Positions 57,981 to 64,000 of a stretch of 64,000 nucleotides of DNA are shown one piece after another. The translations under genes and the position numbers were made by a program. The notes beneath the pieces are model-generated. The model was not told where the DNA came from. It searched no databases and saw nothing but the letters and a program-made list of their open reading frames with translations. The stretch comes from Gnetum montanum (taxonomy: Eukaryota; Streptophyta; Gnetopsida; Gnetales; Gnetaceae): contig MNCI01002316.1 in the NCBI GenBank assembly GCA_015680685.1, positions 28,377 to 92,376 of the forward strand, given 5' to 3'. How positions within the stretch are numbered: the stretch's first letter is position 1; each line of letters starts with the position of its first letter.

Positions 57981-60880
57981 TACCAAAAGGCAAACACACA
58001 TAGGAAGGAGAGCCATCTCAACCAAGGAAAAAAGGGATAAGAATGGAAAGGGGCCAAGAATAGGCCCAAGAAGAACTAATTGCAACCCATGCTACGAGAC
58101 CTCTTAGGGAGGATGCCAAAGTGGATTGTGTTCATCAAATTCTAGAACAGGTGATAGCAATAAAACATTCCCATTGGGATGAGGAACAAGCTCAACAAGA
58201 AAACCTTGAGGTGACCTTGACGAAAGCTTTCCTAAACCAAATTAGATCAAGAAATGTCTAGAAAACAATGCCCCAAGAGTTGAACTTTGGCTCTTTCTTG
58301 GAGCAAGCACCTAAAGAGGTATAAGACCAATTGAAGACCTCTTCTATGTGTCCAATTATCACTTCTAGCAAGGAGCGGTACATGGGAGAGATGTTTCTAT
58401 TTTTGAGCAATAGGCAAGTTGGTTCAATGGTCAACATCAAGGACATTTTAATGTCCTACTCGATGCAAGCCATTGCAGAGGCACTTGGGTTACCTGAAAC
58501 TGGGGCAAATCTCACCAAGATTCTAATGCAGATGAATCCCAGCATTAAAAAGGAATGGGTTTAATGGTGCTATGATGTTGATCTTAAGGATTACAACGTG
58601 CTTACAGTAAGAGAAATAATCCATTATAAGATTGTGGCCTTTCACCTAAATCCCACTATGAGGCCCAACAAGATCATTATCTTTTCTACCTGTGCGTGTG
58701 TTGCTATGAGTAGAAGATTCTCGATCAACCTTCCATAACTAATCTATCTAAAGATAGAAAGGTAGTTCAAGGAGAATGAACATGGAAAGAATGCACTCCC
58801 CTTCCCATGCCTCATTAGAAAACTATATCAAAGGGGAGGAATAGCACACTATACTAATGATGTATTCTGACATGCTCTAATGGCTAATTGGGCAAAGATG
58901 ATGAAAGATAAAACTCTTGTAACAATAATCCAAGAAGAGGAGTAACAGCCACCACCTCCACCTACCACTCATAGAATAATGATGGACATCACCACAACAT
59001 CCCAATAGTTGTACAAGTTTTGAGAATGGCTCTTGAGTGAGCAAGAGTAATAGGCAAGCATGAGTGGTGAAGATCCATTTGTGTACTAGCCCATGATCAG
59101 TCACTTGAATGAGGTGGGCTAAATAGTTAACCTAATTGGGTGGAGAAAATGGATCCACCATTTTCTCCACCCAATGAATGTAGTTGTTCGTGAGGTTGAA
59201 TCCTAGTGCCAGAGAGGTAATGGTATCTCTCCTAGAATAGTAGCAACTCCTAGAGACTTTTGAAAATGTTGTAATTTTTTTGGTGCACTTGGAAGAGGGC
59301 GAGAAGGTAATAGTATTGGTGATGTAGCACCAAGGATAAGAAATAGCAATAGATATGGTTGCTTACAGAATCGCCAAGACACTCAATGCACCTATGACAT
59401 CTGTACTTGACGTCATTGCACTTAAAGATGTGCAAACATCCATAGGGACCATAAGTGGTAGACTAAGCATAGCACAGCATGAACAACTACTGGATCAACC
59501 GGTGGGAACTGGGTAATTATTTCTAGATGTCTTTAACCTTCTAGATAGTATAATTACAACCTAGTCAAAGTTGCTAGAGGCAAGCGGCAAGAATATTATT
59601 TTGGAAGGGTAACTCAAAATAGCCAAGGAGTTAACTAAACACGTGGCTAAGGAAGTTGCTAAATTGAAAGCCCAAATTGCTAACCCTACATTTCTCAACT
59701 CAACAATGATAAGAGATAAAGCTCTTGAATAGCTTCACACCAAGTTGAAAAGGTTTGAGGGTGTGATGGAGATGGTGGTGTTCTACCAATCCTTGGTAGA
59801 GGCAACCCAACATAAATTTCAGAAGGCCTTGGATCTAACCTACTAGGAAAATGTTTAGCTAACCACAAAAATTCATTACCTGTGAAATTTTGATGTGCAT
59901 AAACAATAATTGACTAATTTTATTCATCAATAATAGAAGCAACTAGCCAAAGAAAATATAAAGTTAAGGAGATTGATAGCCAAGAACAAAAACCCCTCCA
60001 TGGAGGAGATCCATGTCGTTTGTCAAAAGACTGCAATAGAAGTAGCTATCTAAAAATCAAAGGCTCTCAAATTTGAGAGATTCAAAAATCACTACAGAGA
60101 CCAGATTAACCTATAGAAGAAAATAAATGAGAAACATATTCAAGTAGCAAAGGAAAAGATGAACAAGACCCTTTAGCAACTCCAACAAGGATGCAAATTA
60201 TGGCAGCCCATCATTGATGGGATTGATTAATACAATAAAGCAGAAAGTCACTAAAGGATTTGTAGATAGAGAAGATGACCAACTCTATGAAGCTTACCAA
60301 CCTTCAATATGCAAATCTAGCTATGTTGATTCTTGGACAGCCATGGTAAAAATTAGAAAGTAAGTGACCAGCTCATATTTGTTATATGAGGCTAAGTTCA
60401 AGGACCAAAAGGAAACCAAGTAAAAGCTTGTGATGGCAAACATTGAACTCAAGGTTTTCAAGGGCAAATATACTGATTAGAGATCCATTGCCAAGAGCAT
60501 GGCCAAAAGAATGACTAACTATCAAGAGTTACAAAAAGCAATCAGGGCATTCGATGTCAAATGTAAATGATTCATTACTTGGTTTGTCAATGTCAAGGAG
60601 CTATTTTCATTAGTGCCTTATCCATGGAATATCCCCATTCCAACCCACATTGGCAATGCTATGTGGATTATGAATGATCTCTGAAGCAAGAAGGAGATAC
60701 TGAAGGCATTATTAGATGCCTTTCGCCTTCCACCGGAGGTAGCAGCCAAACCTCCTTAGCTACTACACATGCTTGAAGCTAGCGAAGGTCCTTCAAAACC
60801 TTAGGAAACGCCACCACCTGGGACTATTTGATCTTCTCAACCATCTTCATGTCATCAAAGGATGTGCTATTTAGTTTGAG
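57981..60880 (+). pseudogene. Element A downstream ORF (Athila env-position protein) with coiled coil
   Basis: A decayed sense ORF in the place where Athila elements carry an env-like or unknown ORF. Readable: MKTSSMCPIITSSKERYMGE and IAEALGLPETGANLTKILMQ (58331-58561), then KNALPFPCLIRKLYQRGG (about 58790), where LPFPCLI is a motif I associate with that Athila protein. The second half (59620-60200) is rich in K, E, Q and A with heptad-like spacing, probably a coiled coil. Many stops, mostly TAG and TAA for Gln. No membrane segment is clear. Confidence 0.5.
59135..59175. repeat. Perfect 18-bp inverted repeat with 5-base loop
   Basis: Arms 59135-59152 and 59158-59175 (ATTGGGTGGAGAAAATGG and its exact complement) around ATCCA. 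It sits inside the decayed downstream ORF of element A. The perfection contrasts with its surroundings, so it is young or constrained. Confidence 0.85.
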
Positions 60881-61056
60881 TAGTCATATCATGGTGTTCA
60901 ATTTTGTGTCTTGAACATCACAAATTTTGTAATAAAGTTGATCTATACACCTAGGCACTTAGTTTTGTTGTGTCAAGTGTTAGTCAATAATTCCATACCT
61001 TTTTAAATTTGTAATGAAACTCAAGGATAATTTTTCATTTAATCATGAGGGTATGA

Positions 61057-61420
61057 TGAAGCATCAAAGTGTTACATCAATGGACCCTTGTCAACATGAT
61101 GTTGCCCCATTGACAAGGCCACATCAACGTAGCATTTGCTACATTTATGAGGCCTTGTAACATAGCTCCATAATAAAGTCTATAAATAAACACTCAATCA
61201 TCGTGTTTATGGGGATGTCTTATCATAGGCTTAGTGAAGTTCTTATAGTTTGTTCATTTGAGAGTTAGAATATTTTCTAAGTGCCTGTAGCAGGAGTTAA
61301 AAAGTGTACAGATCTTTATTCGAGCACTAATGTACTTCAGCATAGCAGTGTGAATGATAATAAAGACAAGCCTTTTGATAAACCTTGCAGCACTTGGAAA
61401 TAGATTAATTATTTACTTAA
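61057..61420 (+). repeat. Element A 3' LTR, truncated by element B
   Basis: Starts TGAAGCATC and aligns with 9594-9970. TATAAATA at 61181 and AATAAA at 61359-61364 are kept. The match ends at 61420, where element B starts; the remaining half of the LTR would lie beyond B, outside the window. Confidence 0.85.
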
Positions 61421-62200
61421 TGATGAGACGTCATTTGGGGCAACCGTGATATCGTAGCCCACCGCCAGTCCTATAAATAAGAGGTAGCTCTCCCTTGTTT
61501 CTTAGTGTTAGATTTAGATTGTAGCTAGACTTTGGCAGTTTTATCCGTCCAGAGTTAGAATATTTTCCAATGTATGCCCGCAGTGTGGTGAATGTAATTG
61601 TACGGCATCCTTTATTCGAGTGTGACGTACTTGGACACGCACATGACCAGAAATAAAGATCAAGATTACTTCATCATTGCAGCATTCACTTAGTTTAATT
61701 ATTTAATTAACTGTTATTTACTACTTTCCTAGTTAATACTCTCTCACCCTTATCTCCTAGTAACGCGAAATGAGTATGACTTGATTACGAGCATTTAAGT
61801 GTGACTACTTGGTAACCCAGTAGCGTACCTAGGATCTGCGCTTGGTAATCCTAGTAGTAGTCATGCACGAAGTCCAAGATGTATACGAATAATCAAGGAA
61901 CATATGCTCATCGCACTTAGGCTAGTTTACATTCTCTTACCCTTTCCCTCTTAGCTTAGTTAAAATTATTTTCCATTGCCTTCAGGAGTAGCATTAGATT
62001 AGGACCACATCATACACCTCACTCTGGACTAAACCATATGTGACAAATATAATACTAGTCCAAGTGGGAAGACAGCGAACTGCAACCTAAGGCAAACTGT
62101 CTAGGTGCCATAACTAGTCCGTCTGCAGAGTTCGACCGGATCACGTGTGAAAATGCTCGTATTTGTATGGTTGAGTGAAGGGGTACCTTGCCACTCATCA
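61421..62200 (+). repeat. Element B 5' LTR
   Basis: 780 bp from TGATGAGACG to CACTCATCA. TATAAATA is at 61472-61479 and AATAAA at 61652-61657. It shares with A's LTR the CCAGAGTTAGAATATTTTC stretch and the final CACTCATCA, but little else. Confidence 0.75.
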
Positions 62201-62220
62201 TTGGTGTCATTGCTAGGGAC
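62201..62220 (+). other. Element B primer binding site (tRNA-Asp-like)
   Basis: TTGGTGTCATTGCTAGGGAC directly after the LTR, homologous to the A site at 10503. Confidence 0.7.
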
Positions 62221-62342
62221 AGTGCTAGTTATATAGATCAATTATATCATACAAGGTCACTATAAGGAAATTAACGATATATCTTTAAGAAAATAATAAT
62301 TATAAAAAAGTCACACATAATTTCACACACAACTTTACAACC

Positions 62343-64000
62343 ATGCATAAACTACAAGACTATAATAATGCCACACTTAGTGAGGAAGTTCATTGGAGAA
62401 CCAACAAACTATATGCCGATGAAGATTGGAGTATACAACCTGAAGTGGGGGTTTCTTATAAACATGAATGAAAGCAACATCATCCCAAAACATGAAAGCA
62501 TAACTTACCCGATGATGATGAACCCCTATTGGCCACTACAAGCTTAACACAAATACAAGAGGCCGTTCGAATCTTACATACGCATCGTAAAGAGAGCCAT
62601 CTACCCAGGCTCGATTTAAACAACTTCCCTACTTTTTCAAGAGGCTATGACTTAGACCCGTATCAACATTTACAAGCCTTCTACGATGCCTGCATATGGA
62701 ATAACATTGATAACAGGTGGCAAAATCTTAAGCTCTTCCCCATGACACTCGTTGACAAAGAAAAAGTATGGTATAGATCATTAAAACCAAATTCAATACG
62801 ACATTGGTCAACAATGGTAGAAGTCTTTAACGAAAAATATCAAACCTACGCAAGAGTGTCAACCTTGAGGAAACAAATCCAAGGATGGAAACAAGAAAAA
62901 CATGAACCCTTGGACATGGCCTTAGAAAGATATTATGCATTGTTAAACAATTTTCCAAACCATGGGTTTTCCGAGGAAAGGCTAATGTACCATGTCATTG
63001 ATGGACTACGTAATGAAACACAAGAGACCATAGGGATGTATGCCCAAGGCCAACTATATGAACTATGAACCCATCAAGTTCAAGAGCTTATTAAGCAAGT
63101 AGCAAAAGAAGAAGGAGAAGTGGCTAGATGGGAGAGTGTTGAAAAACATCAACGGGACCAAAATCTCAACTTAACAAAGGTCCATGATCATAAAAAGGAG
63201 AAATCAACCAATCACAAGGAGAGAGAACCATCTTTGCCAATACAACAATCACTAGAATAATTCAAGGCAAAGATCAATAAGATGTTGGAATGGACATATC
63301 AAAAGTGTGGAGAATTTATCAACATTATTGGAGATAGAGTTTTGACAACCCAAGAAGCCGAACAAAACATTAGACAATTGGAAAGAAGGGATAAGGAAAA
63401 TAAGGGCTCAACTGCTAATCATATGTATGTATGCAACATATGCTTGTACGATCACCCCAAGGGCTAATGCCCAATATTTTTACATTTACATGAGCATTAG
63501 GTAAATACATTACATCCAGAGTTCGTACAGAGATACTGTGTTTGATCACAGTGGCAACAATCCCAGTCGTAGGGGAGACCACCACAAAATTAGAGGCACC
63601 CTTCGTATCATCCGAACCCAAATGCTTACCTTGTTCAACATCCTGTTTCTCCAACTGGGCCAACGTACTCTATCTCACCACAGTACTATTCTTCACAATA
63701 TTATTAGCCCATACCTTCAACACAATGACCACCTTGTGCACCTTATACTCCTCCTAACTTTCAACATTCTCATCCTTTCTCTCCTTCCACAGTGCCACCA
63801 ACTATTCATAAGGTACCTGCACCACAACAACAACCCACGAACATCACTTGTGCAACAACAGTGAGAAACCTCAGCAACATCAAAAGCACCCCCTTCTTTA
63901 AACACAACCATAAGAAGGGACAACACAATTTCGAGGCCACTACATCCTCCAACTTAGCACAAGTCCCACACTATGGTGCACCCTTACCTTCGAACCCAAT
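62343..64000 (+). pseudogene. Element B gag (runs off the window)
   Basis: ATG 62343 opens a frame interrupted by TGA at 62469 and 62493, then open to TGA at 63066-63068, then TAA at about 63258 and 63465-63467. The capsid part has LPRLDLNNFPTFSRGYDLDP, YQHLQAFYDACIW, LKLFPMTLVDKEKVWYRSL, WSTMVEVFNEKYQTY and LYALLNNFPNHGF-like blocks of the Retrotrans_gag type. A CX2CX3HX4C zinc knuckle is at 63432-63470, with a stop in place of the residue before its last Cys. A Pro/His/Gln-rich tail follows. Every stop can be explained by one C-to-T change (CGA, CAA or CAG), so the frame was intact recently. Confidence 0.85.

Larger units (their letters stand above)
9594..61420 (+). mobile_element. Element A: Athila-type Ty3/gypsy retrotransposon, interrupted by two nested elements
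   Basis: A 5' LTR (9594-10502) and a truncated 3' LTR (61057-61420) are alignable over about 360 bp, both starting TGAAG. A's own sequence is in three pieces: 9594-11409, 31491-32760 and 52420-61420. Placed end to end, the pieces give LTR, primer site, gag, protease, RT, RNase H, integrase, downstream ORF and LTR in that order. Classification to the Athila group rests on the tRNA-Asp-like primer site and on RT and RNase H motifs of that clade. Element B has truncated the 3' LTR. Every coding part is broken, so A cannot move by itself. Confidence 0.85.
61421..64000 (+). mobile_element. Element B: related Athila-type element inserted in element A's 3' LTR (partial)
   Basis: 5' LTR, primer site and gag are in the window; pol and the 3' LTR are outside. 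It belongs to the same family as A by gag and primer site but has a different LTR. Fewer stops than A make it the youngest of the four elements, as nesting also demands. The expected target duplication would be CTTAA (61416-61420); its partner is not visible. Confidence 0.85.

Overview
This is a nuclear plant window. The large transposon load, 20-kb LTR elements nested in one another, heavy C-to-T decay and a plastid ribosomal protein gene with a transit peptide suggest a large-genome plant. A conifer or other gymnosperm is my best guess, but that is inference and the species is not identified.

Genic part, 1-3420. A two-exon minus-strand gene for plastid ribosomal protein bS6c occupies 251-2265. 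Its last exon is tandemly duplicated, and the second copy runs off the left edge. A divergently oriented, broken gene of the cysteine-rich root-cap/LEA-related type starts at 3027; a 32-bp unit present three times puts its signal-peptide frame and its cysteine frame out of register. Between 3.4 and 9.6 kb lie an imperfect 113-115-bp minisatellite in two blocks, a one-N contig join at 4690 with duplicated flanks, a decayed LINE tail on the minus strand and simple repeats. I see no gene there.

Transposon part, 9594-64000. The outer frame is element A, a plus-strand Ty3/gypsy element of Athila type (tRNA-Asp-like primer site, gag, protease, RT, RNase H, integrase, downstream coiled-coil ORF). 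Two giant minus-strand Ty3/gypsy elements of Tat/Ogre type are nested inside it: E1 at 11410-31490 and E2 at 32761-52419. Element B, a better preserved relative of A, is inserted in A's 3' LTR at 61421 and runs off the right edge. Removing E1 and E2 makes A's gag and pol contiguous again in the order expected for one element.

E1 and E2 share an unusual plan. On the minus strand the order is LTR, gag, protease, then a block of about 3.6 kb whose coding sense is on the PLUS strand and which has GT-AG introns kept in both copies, then RT, RNase H, integrase and LTR. Arrays of one roughly 30-bp unit (core GCTAGTTTAAGG) lie on both sides of this antisense block and again after integrase. The U3 region of the LTRs, the flanks of the antisense gene and the gag leader all carry hairpin motifs built on CTATGCTCT/AGAGCATAG. 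I recognise no family for the antisense protein. It is the best candidate here for something not previously described.
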